A stretch of 64,000 nucleotides of DNA from the NCBI GenBank assembly GCA_964035575.1, contig OZ037912.1, forward strand, positions 434,001 to 498,000, given 5' to 3'. Origin of the DNA: Rhynchopus sp. YZ270_cl-10 (taxonomy: Eukaryota; Euglenozoa; Diplonemea; Diplonemida; Diplonemidae). Position numbers and translations under genes: made by a program. Below, piece by piece: positions 41,024 through 50,532 of this stretch (position 1 is the stretch's first letter; the number at the start of each line of letters is the position of its first letter). Under the pieces are notes generated by a model. That model did not search any database. It was not told where the DNA came from and saw only the letters and a program-made list of their open reading frames with translations.

Positions 41024-43443
41024 ATGCCTACCCTCCCTGCCCTGTCTCTTGCCACCCTTCTTTTATTAGCCTCTGGAGTGACTGAGTCTCACACACAGCC
41101 GGCAGGACCCTCCTCAGCCTCCTCTTCTGTTGCCACTACTGGCGCTGTTGAAGATGTGCCGATTCCTGTTGCACGCAAAGCAACTGGGAGTAAGTTTGCT
41201 TGGGTGACGATTTACTATGAGGTTGGAAAGAACGACGCGGAGTACCATTTAGGTGCGAGAGTGTTGATGCGCAGCATAAAAGAGTCCGGAACCGAGGCGG
41301 ATCGTGTTGTATTGATTGCGGAAGGCACACAACAGAAATACGCAGATAAATTCATTGAAGACGGCCTCAAGCTCGAATGGGTACGCAACATCGACTCTCC
41401 GTGGTCAAAGACCCTTCGCCGTTTTGCTTTTGCATTGAACAAACTCAAAATCTGGGCGATGACAGAATATGACCGTGTCATCTTCCTTGATGCCGACGTT
41501 ATTGTGTTGCAGCCTGCTGATTTTATGTTTAATTGCGGGCATTTTTGTGCAGTCTTTTTTAACCCAATCAACTTTCACACTGCGATTCTTGTTGTCAAAC
41601 CGGACAAAGCGATTTACGATGACATGGTGAAGAAGATCAACGACGGAATGGCATCATTCGACGGAGCGGACCAGGGGTTTATCAACTCTTACTTCACAGG
41701 ACTCAACGCGGCAAAGGAGTGGACCAAGGCACTCCCACCCAGCGAAGACAAAATGAACCGTCTCCCCGTGAACTACAACATGCACCACATCTACTACTAT
41801 GAAAAGATGTCCTGGGGAGGGCCCTGGGGCCGTGGTGAAGACATCGTGACCATGACCTACCCCATTGCACAGTTCGGCAAGCCCTGGGTCTGGTACGGCT
41901 ACCCCATGATGGACATGCACTTCCTCTGGCTGAAATACCGCAACCAAATCGACGTGGCCTCGGACTACCCGGTCCAGATCTGTGTGCTCCTGATGGCACC
42001 CCTTCTGCATTTGGTGCTCTCTCAGGTAAATGTTTTTTTTTTTGACCCCTCTCCTCCCCCAATTCCGAGTCCTTTTGCCTCCCTTTGGACGGTATCTGCC
42101 CTCAAGGTGACCTCCAGCTTTTCTGTCTCCACCAAAGTCCCCGCCTCCTTGCACTCCGCGATGTGCTTGATTCTCTCTCCGCGGCCTGCACGTGGTTCCC
42201 TGCTGCCAGGAGTCTTTTGATTTTGCTCCTGTCCGCATCCTGTCGTATTCTGACTTCGACACGGGAGCCTCCACAGCCTTCGCATCTCGCTTCTGCTTCG
42301 CCAGCGCTGGAGATGAACATCGCGTTCAGGACCACCTTTCTCGTGATCATCGCACAGTACAGCGCAGGTTTCCCGATGAAGACACCGAGCGAGGCAAGTT
42401 TCATCCTCTTCTTGATCAGCTTATCCGCAAGCGCAGCCTCCTTCTTCCTACTCCAATGGCGATCCCAAGTCACGGAGAAGTCAACGCCTGCGCCCATGTG
42501 CAGAGGGCTGAGGGTGTCCTGCGGCTCGCAAGTAGTGGCGTTTGGACACTTGCACTGCACAGGCACAAACAGCACCAAGAACCACAACGCGTAGCCCTCA
42601 GGGTCTGACTGCTGAGACGGCTGAGAAGACCCCTGAATCTGCGGGATGCGGGATCGCAAGATCTACGTGAACCGTGCACACACTTCCCTTGCACCTCACG
42701 GTGTCTTTGCCCGCGGCAAAAGCATTTTGCAGTCCCTTCACTGCCAACTTTTCCAGCATTTGCTGGGAGAGAGTTTTTCCCTTCCCCTTCCCCTTCCTTG
42801 TCCGCAATCTACTTTTCTTTTATGTTCCAGCTGTCCTCCACAAAATTCTAAATAGACCCTTAACATTCTCTTTACCAATTGAATTTACAATTTTTTTTTC
42901 ACCATCATCTCAGATCCTGAAGCGCTACCCTGGTGGCAAAGCGACTGGCCGCGAAGACGTGGAAAGCCAGAGCCGCGAGGGTGTGTGGTTCTCCTGGGGG
43001 CGCAACAGCAGCATTGTGGTGCTGTCGGGCTTTGCCTTCTCGATGGTGGCGGTCTTTGTGGCGGGGCTTGTGGCGCCGACGATTCTTCCGCCGATGTTGG
43101 GATGGGGCATCTTCTTGTCATACTACACAGTGGTGTTCTACTACCTGTGTGCCTTCGCGTGGAAGCGGGTCTACGGCAGCAAGCTGCGACTAGAGAACCA
43201 CCACCTCGCACTCTACGTGGCCCCGTGGGCAGTGTGCTTCTGTGTGATGGCATACCCAAGCTACCCGCATGGTATCATCAAGCTGCTCTGGATCTTCGCA
43301 GCGTTGCTCCTCTCCGCGGCAGCGAATTTGGCGCTGTTTAAGGTATTTCCCCCTAATTAGAAACCAGAAATAATAAATGATAACAAACTCTTTTCGCTTT
43401 TTCCCAGATCCCTAAAAAAATGTGTGGACCCCATTTTTTGTGA
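41024..43443 (+). CDS. Glycogenin-like GT8 glycosyltransferase with C-terminal membrane segments, three exons
   Basis: Exons 41024-42025, 42914-43342 and 43408-43443, all in phase 0, give 488 residues. Donors are GTAAAT and GTATTT; acceptors are ATCTCAG and TTCCCAG. A signal peptide (PTLPALSLATLLLLASGV) is followed by a GT-A nucleotide-sugar transferase domain of family GT8: FAWVTIYYEVG at the nucleotide pocket; RRFAFALNKLKIWAMTEYDR; the metal-binding DxD in FLDADVIVLQ (about residue 157); and GADQGFINSYF. Exon 2 supplies three or four hydrophobic segments (such as LSGFAFSMVAVFVAGLVAPT). The last exon encodes IPKKMCGPHFL. Glycogenin and PGSIP-type enzymes share this layout; attachment of glucose, glucuronate or similar in the secretory pathway is inferred from the signal peptide. 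Intron 1 is unusually long (888 nt) and holds antisense coding-like sequence. Confidence 0.85.
42060..42807 (-). pseudogene. Antisense coding-like sequence inside the GT8 intron
   Basis: On the minus strand, GC-rich stretches with favoured codons run in changing frames: LSQQMLEKLAVKGLQNAFAA; then ALADKLIKKRMKLASLGVFI and GKPALYCAMITRKVVLNAMF; then LAKQKRDAKAVEAPVSKSEY; then GERIKHIAECKEAGTLVETE. Together they suggest a helical, lysine-rich protein with a hydrophobic segment, either broken by frame changes or containing small introns I cannot define. No family is recognised with confidence. The host intron is spliced in frame without it. Confidence 0.45.
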
Positions 43444-44693
43444 ACAAAGCATTGACGAATATAAATGGAAAAGCAATAGATTGTATGTGCTCGCCTAAGC
43501 GGGTTTGTGGGGTTGTTGTTTTCTACTAACGGATACTTATTCATATTCTGCAAGCGAAACATTTACAAGCCTTTTGAGATAAACGAAAAAAGTGTTTTCT
43601 TCTTCTATTTCATTCAACTGTCATATTTGGGGGATCTATGATCGTCTCCGTGAGACACGTGACAGGCTGTGAGAGTCTGTGAGAGCTTGGGAGAGCCTGT
43701 GTGACCTTACTGAGAGCTAGTGAAAAAATCTCTCCTCGTTTGTAGATCACCCAATATTATGAAGTCGTTTTTCTATTTTATTTTATTTTATTTTTACAGA
43801 ACGTTTACGATACAAACATGCGGTGATGACTGAAGCAGCAAAAGGGGGGGGGAGTACAAAGCTATTCTTGCCAATACTCCTTTTTAGACGGAAGGTTTGT
43901 GGAAAAAAATGCGAAAAAAATAAAATAAAAAGGGAGTTGACAGAGGTAGGGACTGCAAACGGCAGGTCGTACCTCAGCTAACAACCCCGCGAGTTGAAAC
44001 GAAAGCAACCGAGAAGAAAATACCATAAAAAAAAACAAAAACAAAAACAAAAAAAAACGAAGAAAAAGAAATAGGCGGGGAATTACTCCATTTTTTGTTA
44101 TTTTTTACGGATATTATTGTGATCACGGTGGTGGGGTGGGGGTTTTTTTTCTTTCAGTGCAAATACCCTGCGTCCGCCGATGAACGGTGAGGCATTTGCA
44201 CTTCCTTCTTCTCTTTGTTTTGCCGTCCTGCGTGGGAATACGCTTCATTATTATTTTTTTGGGATTTGATGGGGTAAAAACAGTCCCCCCCCTCCTCCTC
44301 CAACGTCTGAGCACACATTTCACCCAAAGTTTTTGCCCAGCTTTCTGTTTTTTCGTTAAGATTATTTCCATCAAAGGTGACATAACCCGCTGTGAGGATG
44401 AGGCTTTTCTCTCTCTCTTTTTTTGGAGCGACTGGTGTGCCTGCCGTATGCATTGCAGGTCTTCCTCGGAAACGCCCTTTAAACCTCCTCTCTTTTTTCA
44501 GTCCCTTTTACCCTGTTTTTTTTTGTTGCATTACCTCAAGATGGCCTATACATATGGCTTAGGTTCATCTTACAAAATTTTCTTTTTTCTTTGTTTTGTA
44601 TGATCGTGACGCAGCTGTTCTTGAAGCATGCATTTAAAAGGACAGCTCTCACTTTCGAATCCTCTTTTGTGTTTTTTTTTTTGACAAGTATTT
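43444..44693. other. Intergenic with families 9, 3 and 4
   Basis: Family 9 (GAGACACGTGACAGGCTGTG) is at 43640-43750. Family 3 (GCGTCCGCCGATGAACGGTG) is at 44165-44222. A family 4 tail (GGCTTAGGTTCATCTTACAA) is at 44553-44580. The rest is A/T-rich with ATTTT runs. No coding-like sequence. Confidence 0.5.
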
Positions 44694-44988
44694 CAGGCTC
44701 TCCGCTAGGATTTCCGATTTTGAAAATGTTCTGTTGATGGTCCACGTGGTGGGGTACATGCTTGCGCCGCAGGCGCACGGTACGCAACTTTTTTTTTTTC
44801 AACGCCCGATTTTGACTTTTTTGGGACGTTTGAGCACTCACCTCTCCATATCTTCTTCTCCTGAGCTTTTTTGACAAGTAGAACGGGTCTGAACCACTCA
44901 GCAGAACTTTTTTTTTTTTTTTTTCCCCCCCATTTTCAAAAAGTTCTGTTGACAATCAACAGAACTTTAGTACCTAGCGGAGTGCCTG
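44694..44988 (+). mobile_element. hAT-type MITE, family A, copy 3 (295 bp)
   Basis: Same ends as copies 1 and 2, with an exact 8-bp duplication AAGTATTT (44686-44693, 44989-44996). The internal poly-T length differs slightly from the other copies. Confidence 0.93.
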
Positions 44989-45049
44989 AAGTATTTAAGG
45001 ATCCTGTAAAATATTGTGGCTGCTATCTTGTAGTCTTTTTATCAAAAAA

Positions 45050-45552
45050 CACGGGTCGGGAAAGATCTTTTTTTTTTTTTTTTTTTTCGAGAAAAAAAAT
45101 CCTCTTCTCCCGAAAAAAAAAAAAAAAAAAAGATTTTTGGGAGAAAAAAAAAAAGAGAAAAGATTTGAAAATCCTGGGAAAATCCTGAAAAAATCCTGAA
45201 AAATCCTGGAAAAATCCATGAAATTTCATGAAAAATCTCGAGATCTTGAGAAATCTTTGAAAAAAAAAAAAAAGATTTTCAAAATCTTTTTTTTTTTTTT
45301 TCCCAAAAAGATTTTTCAAAATCCCAAAAATCTTTTTTATCTTTTTTTTGAGAAAAAAAAGATTTTCAAGATCTTTTTCATCTTTTTTTCTCTTTTTTTC
45401 CTTTTTTTTTCAGGATTTTTCAAAGATCTCAAAGATCTCGAGAGATCCTGAAAAAAAAAGACAAAAATCCTGAAAATCTTGATTTTTTTTTTTTTTCTCC
45501 CGAGATTCTCGAAAAAAGACAAAAAAAGACAAAAGATCTTTCCCGACCCGTG
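45050..45552. mobile_element. Low-complexity inverted-repeat element (CACGGGTCGGG ends)
   Basis: CACGGGTCGGGAAAGATCTT at 45050 is mirrored by AAGATCTTTCCCGACCCGTG ending at 45552 (20 bp exact). Between them the sequence is almost only AAAATCCTG, GATTTTTC and AGATCTTTT repeats in both orientations, so the whole can fold back. Target duplication is hidden in poly-A. Confidence 0.75.
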
Positions 45553-45576
45553 AAAAAACAAAAAAAAAATTGACAG

Positions 45577-45709
45577 TACTGTTAGGCCAGTTGACGCCAG
45601 GGGTCGGTTTAGGAAATTTGCCTATTTTTTTTCTGGGATATCGTGTCCCATACCCTCTCATACCCTCCCATATCCTTACCACACCGTGACGTCAACTGGT
45701 CTAAGTAGC
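45577..45709. mobile_element. Small hairpin MITE (TTAGGCCAGTTGACG ends)
   Basis: TTAGGCCAGTTGACGCC at the left is mirrored by GACGTCAACTGGTCTAA at the right with a few mismatches, enclosing about 100 bp with CATACCCTCTCATACCCTCC. Confidence 0.65.
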
Positions 45710-45894
45710 AGTTTGTTGCAAAATACGTCCCTCCTTGCCTCCTTTCCGGAAAAAAAAGAGACGATTCTACCAATCACCATCCCCTGGAAAAAGAGAAGGG
45801 GAAAAAAAAATTGCTGATAATATGCAGGGTGTCAAAAATGATTAAAAATTAGAGTTGCCTTTAGGTCATTCTTCTATCTGCCGTGGGGGGGAAA

Positions 45895-45960
45895 TAGTGA
45901 TGTTATACAGGGTGGCAGCACAACAGAGACAGCTACACCACTATAACAGTTTATTAAAGG
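45895..45960 (+). repeat. Short interspersed repeat, family 6 (diverged)
   Basis: ACAGGGTGGCAGCACAACAG, GCTACACCACTATAACAG and TTTATTAAAG match family 6 with about 75% identity by eye. Confidence 0.55.
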
Positions 45961-46105
45961 GGACTAAGCATGAGGCTGGGGCTGATCTTAGTAACTATAC
46001 TGGTGTGGCCCGCCCCAAAATAAAGTCAAAAAAATGTACTTCTAATGTACTTCTAATGTATGGTAAAAAAAGGGGGGTAAAAAAATTTTTCCCACCCATA
46101 CTGAC

Positions 46106-47227
46106 CAGGGCGCGCGCTAAATCCACACCCTCACACCCGGTTTTTTCGAGGTTTTTTCGCGGTACAAAAATTTTTTGATTACACGATTTCCTTTAGAAAA
46201 TCAGAGAATCCCATATTGTACAGTAAGGGCACTTCAGATAGTTTTTGGACACACATGTGACCCCACCGTGGAAAGCAATCGGCTCGCGCAATCAAAAGAA
46301 AGCAGAGAAAAGGGAAAAGAAAAAAGAAAAAAGTTGGGTACCGTGCGCCTGTGGCGCTACCTGTTCCCTACCCCCATGATGTACTTATGTATATTCCACC
46401 TGATTTTGACCATATTTCGGGTTTGCGGGTTTGTGGGTTTGCCGGTGTTTTCCGATGTTGGCCGGTGAAGTCACGGTACTGTGTACTGTGTACTGTGTAC
46501 TGTGTACTGTGTACTGTGTACTGTGTACTGTGTACTGTGTACTGTGTACTGTGTACTGTGTACTGTGTACTGTGTACTGTGTACTGTGTACTGTGTACTG
46601 TGTACTGTGTACTGTGTACTGTGTACTGTGTACTGTGTACTGTGTACTGTGTACTGTGTACTGTGTACTGTGTACTGTGTACTGTGTACTGTGTACTGTG
46701 TACTGTGTACTGTGTACTGTGTACTGTGTACTGTGTACTGTGTACTGTGTACTGTGTACTGTGTACTGTGTACTGTGTACTGTGTACTGTGTACTGTGTA
46801 CTGTGTACTGTGTACTGTGTACTGTGTACTGTGTACTGTGTACTGTGTACTGTGTACTGTGTACTGTGTACTGTGTACTGTGTACTGTGTACTGTGTACT
46901 GTGTACTGTGTACTGTGTACTGTGTACTGTGTACTGTGTACTGTGTACTGTGTACTGTGTACTGTGTACTGTGTACTGTGTACTGGCTGTCCGAAAGACC
47001 TGAAAATGACCCTTGTTTACGAGTACGGGTTCATATTTTGTGAAAATTTAAGTCACCAAAATTTTGTCCATTTTTCCGTATATCCCCCACCACAGCCCGG
47101 GATTTTCTCGGAAATGTAACATGACCCTGATTTTTCTGCCCCCCTTCACATACTTCCTGTAGGTACATTTTTTTGGACCCGATATCCATTTTTTCGGGAA
47201 ATTTCCGAAAAGTTAGCGCGCGCCCTG
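46106..47227 (-). mobile_element. hAT-type MITE, family B, copy 2 (1122 bp)
   Basis: Same CAGGGCGCGCGCTAA ends as copy 1, opposite orientation, with an exact 8-bp duplication ATACTGAC (46098-46105, 47228-47235). It is longer than copy 1 only because the heptamer array has expanded. Confidence 0.93.
46477..46985. repeat. Heptamer microsatellite (TACTGTG)n, about 72 units
   Basis: A 509-bp pure array of TACTGTG. Because 7 is not a multiple of 3 and the unit lacks stops, all three frames are open for about 170 codons (YCVLCTV). These open frames are not genes. Confidence 0.97.
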
Positions 47228-48254
47228 ATACTGACGTAGTCAGTGTGCATAATAAAAGGGTACCGAGCTTTCCCCCCGCAAAAAGCGGTCGCTGCGCGCG
47301 CTTCGCGCACGCGACTCCCTGCTAGTGCAAGAAGGTGAGGCTCTTTCTCACCCCTGATGCACAAAATCGTGAAAGGCGGGTGGGTGAACCACAAGCCGTA
47401 GTGGGATCAGTAACCTCAGTGCCTCTATAAAAGAAGAGGCGGTCATGGCATCCAAAGGTTCCAGGCGAAGCCACGGTACGCAACATTTCTGAAAAATGTT
47501 GCCACAAAATGGCGCTGTCGTTCGTAATTAACGTCACTTTCCGTAAATTTTACTTACGTATTTCGCTAAAAACGAAAGCTTCTGGCGAAGCCACGGTACG
47601 CAACATTTCAAAAAAAAATGCGCTTACAATTGAACATTTTACAGCCAGACTACGACATGGGAAGAGTGCAAGCTTGCGCCGCAGGCGCACGGTACGCTAC
47701 TTTTCTTCTTTCGCTATGCCGCATGCTTCCTTTTACAGTAAAATAAAAGAAAATTGTCATCTGAAAATAGAGTTCTGTGGGGGTAAGGTGAGGGGTGGGG
47801 CTCCGCACCAAACCTGAAAACAGCCTGTAAAACTGATACATGCATTTTAGGTACAAAATACTCATTTCTCAGCGCAAAATGACCCCACCACAACACGCAC
47901 GGACTCCGGAGAATCGGGAAAGAAAAATTTTTTTTTCGATTTTTTGTGGCAAAAATTGTCCGAAAAATTTTTTCGTCCCCCCCCCGGACCCCCCAAAAAA
48001 AGTCACCTATAAAAAAAAGTTTTTTCCCTTAATCACGCCTAAAATAAAGTCAAAAAAATGTACTTCTAATGTACTTCTAATGTACCCCAAAAACCGGGTT
48101 TCGGGCCACACCAATTATACTATTTTTTTTGTTAAAGTCCATTCACAATCCGTGAGGCAAGTTTTTTTTTTAAATGGACGATAAAAAAATCTTGCCAGAC
48201 CTCCCCTACCTCAGTCCATTTGTCGACAGCAAGAAGGAGGGGGGGGGGGGGGGG

Positions 48255-48420
48255 TGGATGGAGGGATAATGGTTGCAGTATTGTGATGGGAGTGGAGCCC
48301 ATTGGAATACGCAAAATACATCAAAATACATCAAAATACGTATTGTGATGTATTTTGATGTATTTTGCGTATTCCAATGGGCTCCCATCACAATACTGCC
48401 ACCATTATGGAGGGAGGGGT
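48255..48420. mobile_element. Near-perfect hairpin element (about 165 bp)
   Basis: GCAGTATTGTGATGGGAGTG...CCCATTGGAATACGCAAAAT and its inverse ATTTTGCGTATTCCAATGGG...CATCACAATACTGC meet at an AAATACGTATT centre. The arms extend outward to GGAGGGATAATGG/CCATTATGGAGGG. It is preceded by a 22-nt poly-G. Confidence 0.85.
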
Positions 48421-48524
48421 GTGCATCGAGTAGGAATCTAATAACAAATGTCCAAATGGTCATTTCCCCGCAAGCAAAAAAAAAAAAAAAAAAAGACGCG
48501 CCCCCCACACCTCCCAATTTCTTT

Positions 48525-48740
48525 TCTACTGTTGTAGGCCGCAGAGTACTTTCTACTTTCAACCGGATGGCTGGCATCGTACAGTGGGTCCGTCGGAGGT
48601 GTTTTCCTGCATCAATAACTACAGTTTCTTTTTGTTTGACCACTCCCAAGCGCAACACTCCGGGGGGTTCGATAACCCCGCGGAGTGTCAGTGTTCTGCG
48701 TCCCAGAGGCGTTTTTTGCACTATCAACTTCACTTTGTTT
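48525..48740 (+). repeat. Short interspersed repeats, family 1 then family 2
   Basis: Family 1 at 48525-48620 (GTAGGCCGCAGAGTACTTTC, ACCGGATGGCTGGCATCGTA). Family 2 at 48648-48740, the best copy of the window, with a stem CACTCCGGGG/CCCCGCGGAGTG around GGTTCGATAA and the tail TGCACTATCAACTTCACTTT. Confidence 0.8.
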
Positions 48741-48952
48741 TCTGTGCACATTCTTCCATCCTCCACCCCCACCCCTAAACCAACCCGCCGCAATCCAACA
48801 GGTGGCAGAGCGGGGGTTATAGTTACCCCCACACACACACCTTCCATTTTTTTTTGTAAGACGCTGGTGGAAAACTCCATCTTTCGATTGAAAATAATAT
48901 CTTAATCATTTGTAAAGACTGAACACAGAAAGGGGTTGTTTCAATCTCCTCA

Positions 48953-50464
48953 ATGAAGCGTACACATTCAGTGGCGGAGGCAGAGAGGACAGCGCTTGCT
49001 GCCAACACACCATCTGACAACGAGGTGTACAATGTGTACGACGACCCTGTGTTCGATGAGAGTAGTGAAGAGAGTCGAGCGTCGGAGCGGTGCGCAGTGT
49101 CTGCGAAGCGGCGGAAGGTGGATGCGGCGCGTGAAGCAGAGCAGCCGCAAGACCCTCAACACCTTTGGCACCTTATGACCGTGCACCCCTCGCATGGCGT
49201 CTGCAATGAAGGCAGTCTCTCTCTGCTCACCCTCTTCGCCTCACCACCAAAGAGCGTTCTGTTCGCCGACTATATGATCGACCCTGTGTGGCTTGCCTCT
49301 GCCTTCCCTTACCTCCGGACACCTGGTCTGGTTGACACCACTCTATGGCTTTCTGATACAGGCGGCACCCTGCAAGTCCCTCAACACTGGAAAGTTGCTG
49401 TCAAAAAGGGGTTTTCCTCCTACGGTTCGCATCACTCAAAGTTTGTTCTTGCGTTTTATTCTGGGTATCTTCGGGTTGCTATACATACTGCGAATCTGCT
49501 TTACTGCGATATAAACAATAAGGCGCAGGGAATATGGCACCGTGACTTTCCTTTGAAGAAAGGAGCAACAGAACCGAGCAGCTTTGAAAAAGAATTGACA
49601 GAATATTTAGTAGCATCGGGGTGGAAAGATGCGGGAGATGCCTCGCTGTCTCGATACGATATGTCTTCAGTGAGGGCAGAGGAGGTTCGTCTCATCGGAT
49701 CGATCCCTGGACGGCATACACAAAATAGGTTAAACACCTGGGGGCATATGAAGCTGAGGAGGGTATTATCAGGACGGAGTGCTACACAAAACCCTGCTAT
49801 CCCTGATGATGAGCGTGCCGAAATTTATTTGCAGTTTTCCTCTGTTGGGTCCTTAAATGAAAAATGGATCGGAGAGTTCATAGGAGATACCTTAGGGGCA
49901 AAAGCAGGGATGTTTGTTAAGACGGTTTGGCCTACTGAAAATGAGGTGCGTTCTTGTGTCGAAGGGTATAACGGAGGGAGGAGTATTCCGGGGAGTACAA
50001 AAAATGTGCAAAAGATGATGGGGTTTTTGGGGCCGACGTTGTTTCGGTGGGGAGGGAATCCATTGAGGGAGGTGACACCACCGCATATCAAAACCTATAC
50101 GAAGGTGCGGAGGGAGAAGGGAGGTGAGAGACGGTGTGGTGGTGTGGAGTGGTCGGTGCTGACGTCGAGCAATCTCAGCATGGCGGCATGGGGCAAGCTC
50201 GAGAAGAACGGCACGCAGCTCTTCATCATGAACTACGAGCTTGGCCTCGTCTTCCTGCCTGGGGCGCCTGGGCAGTGCAGGCCGCAGATGGCGCAGATGC
50301 GCAACCCTGCTCCCTTGGTCGTGCCTCTCCCGTTCCCGACGCCACCCACGCCATACACGGAGACCGATATCCCCTGGGTTTGTGATAAAGACAAATATGG
50401 GGAGGAAGACTGTTTTGGAATGTGTGCTCCAAGTGGGACACCGATTTTGGGAATTTCTCAGTAG
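48953..50464 (+). CDS. TDP1: Tyrosyl-DNA phosphodiesterase 1
   Basis: A 503-residue, single-exon member of the phospholipase D superfamily. It hydrolyses the 3'-phosphotyrosyl bond left by stalled topoisomerase I and trims other 3' blocks. Both catalytic HxK motifs are intact: SHHSKFVLAFYSGYLRVAIHT with His161 and Lys163, then NLLYCD and QGIWHRDFP; and PPHIKTYTK with His378 and Lys380, followed by LTSSNLSMAAWGKLEKNGTQ and NYELGLVFLP. Length is close to the catalytic core of other TDP1 proteins (human 608 with an N-terminal extension). The first 65 residues are Ser/Glu-rich with a basic patch (AKRRKVDAAREA), a likely nuclear signal. Acceptor AGs lie at 48917 and 48928, just upstream of the ATG. 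The stop codon lies inside a tandem repeat (next entry). Confidence 0.95.
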   Translation: MKRTHSVAEAERTALAANTPSDNEVYNVYDDPVFDESSEESRASERCAVSAKRRKVDAAREAEQPQDPQHLWHLMTVHPSHGVCNEGSLSLLTLFASPPKSVLFADYMIDPVWLASAFPYLRTPGLVDTTLWLSDTGGTLQVPQHWKVAVKKGFSSYGSHHSKFVLAFYSGYLRVAIHTANLLYCDINNKAQGIWHRDFPLKKGATEPSSFEKELTEYLVASGWKDAGDASLSRYDMSSVRAEEVRLIGSIPGRHTQNRLNTWGHMKLRRVLSGRSATQNPAIPDDERAEIYLQFSSVGSLNEKWIGEFIGDTLGAKAGMFVKTVWPTENEVRSCVEGYNGGRSIPGSTKNVQKMMGFLGPTLFRWGGNPLREVTPPHIKTYTKVRREKGGERRCGGVEWSVLTSSNLSMAAWGKLEKNGTQLFIMNYELGLVFLPGAPGQCRPQMAQMRNPAPLVVPLPFPTPPTPYTETDIPWVCDKDKYGEEDCFGMCAPSGTPILGISQ

Positions 50465-50532
50465 AAAAAAAACCCCCTAAAAAAAGGGGGGGAAAGTAGA
50501 AAAAAAACCCCCTAAAAAAAGGGGGGGAAAGT
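50461..50532. repeat. Two tandem 36-bp units spanning the TDP1 stop codon
   Basis: GTAGAAAAAAAACCCCCTAA then AAAAAGGGGGGGAAA occurs twice in a row. Each unit can form a CCCCCT/AGGGGG hairpin. The first unit supplies the TAG of TDP1. Confidence 0.9.

Larger units (their letters stand above)
46002..48112. mobile_element. Element with GGTGTGGCCCG ends, about 9-bp duplication, carrying MITE B
   Basis: Starts GGTGTGGCCCGCCCC and ends CGGGCCACACC. The flanks AACTATACT (45993-46001) and AATTATACT (48113-48121) agree at 8 of 9 positions, suggesting an old 9-bp duplication as in Mutator-like or related elements. ATGTACTTCTAATGTACTTC occurs inverted or direct near both ends. MITE B copy 2 (46106-47227) is inserted about 100 bp inside the left end. 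The right 600 bp matches the element at 38859. Confidence 0.75.

Noticed and set aside
42192-42608. Plus-strand ORF in the GT8 intron as an internal exon
   Set aside because: The exons on either side join in phase 0 without it, it lacks an acceptor/donor pair in phase, and the minus strand has the better codon pattern.
45050-45552. Lys/Phe-rich ORFs in both strands
   Set aside because: These are poly-A/poly-T and AAAATCCTG low-complexity sequence inside an inverted-repeat element.
46351-47119. Open frames of 190-230 codons repeating YCVLCTV
   Set aside because: They are the translation of a stop-free heptamer microsatellite in all three frames, inside a MITE, without start context or conserved composition.
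48648-48740. tRNA gene or classical tRNA-derived SINE, because of GGGGTTCGATAACCCC
   Set aside because: The TTCGATAA loop resembles a T-arm, but no anticodon or D arm lies upstream at the right distance, and the stem extends through CACTCCG/CGGAGTG, unlike a tRNA.
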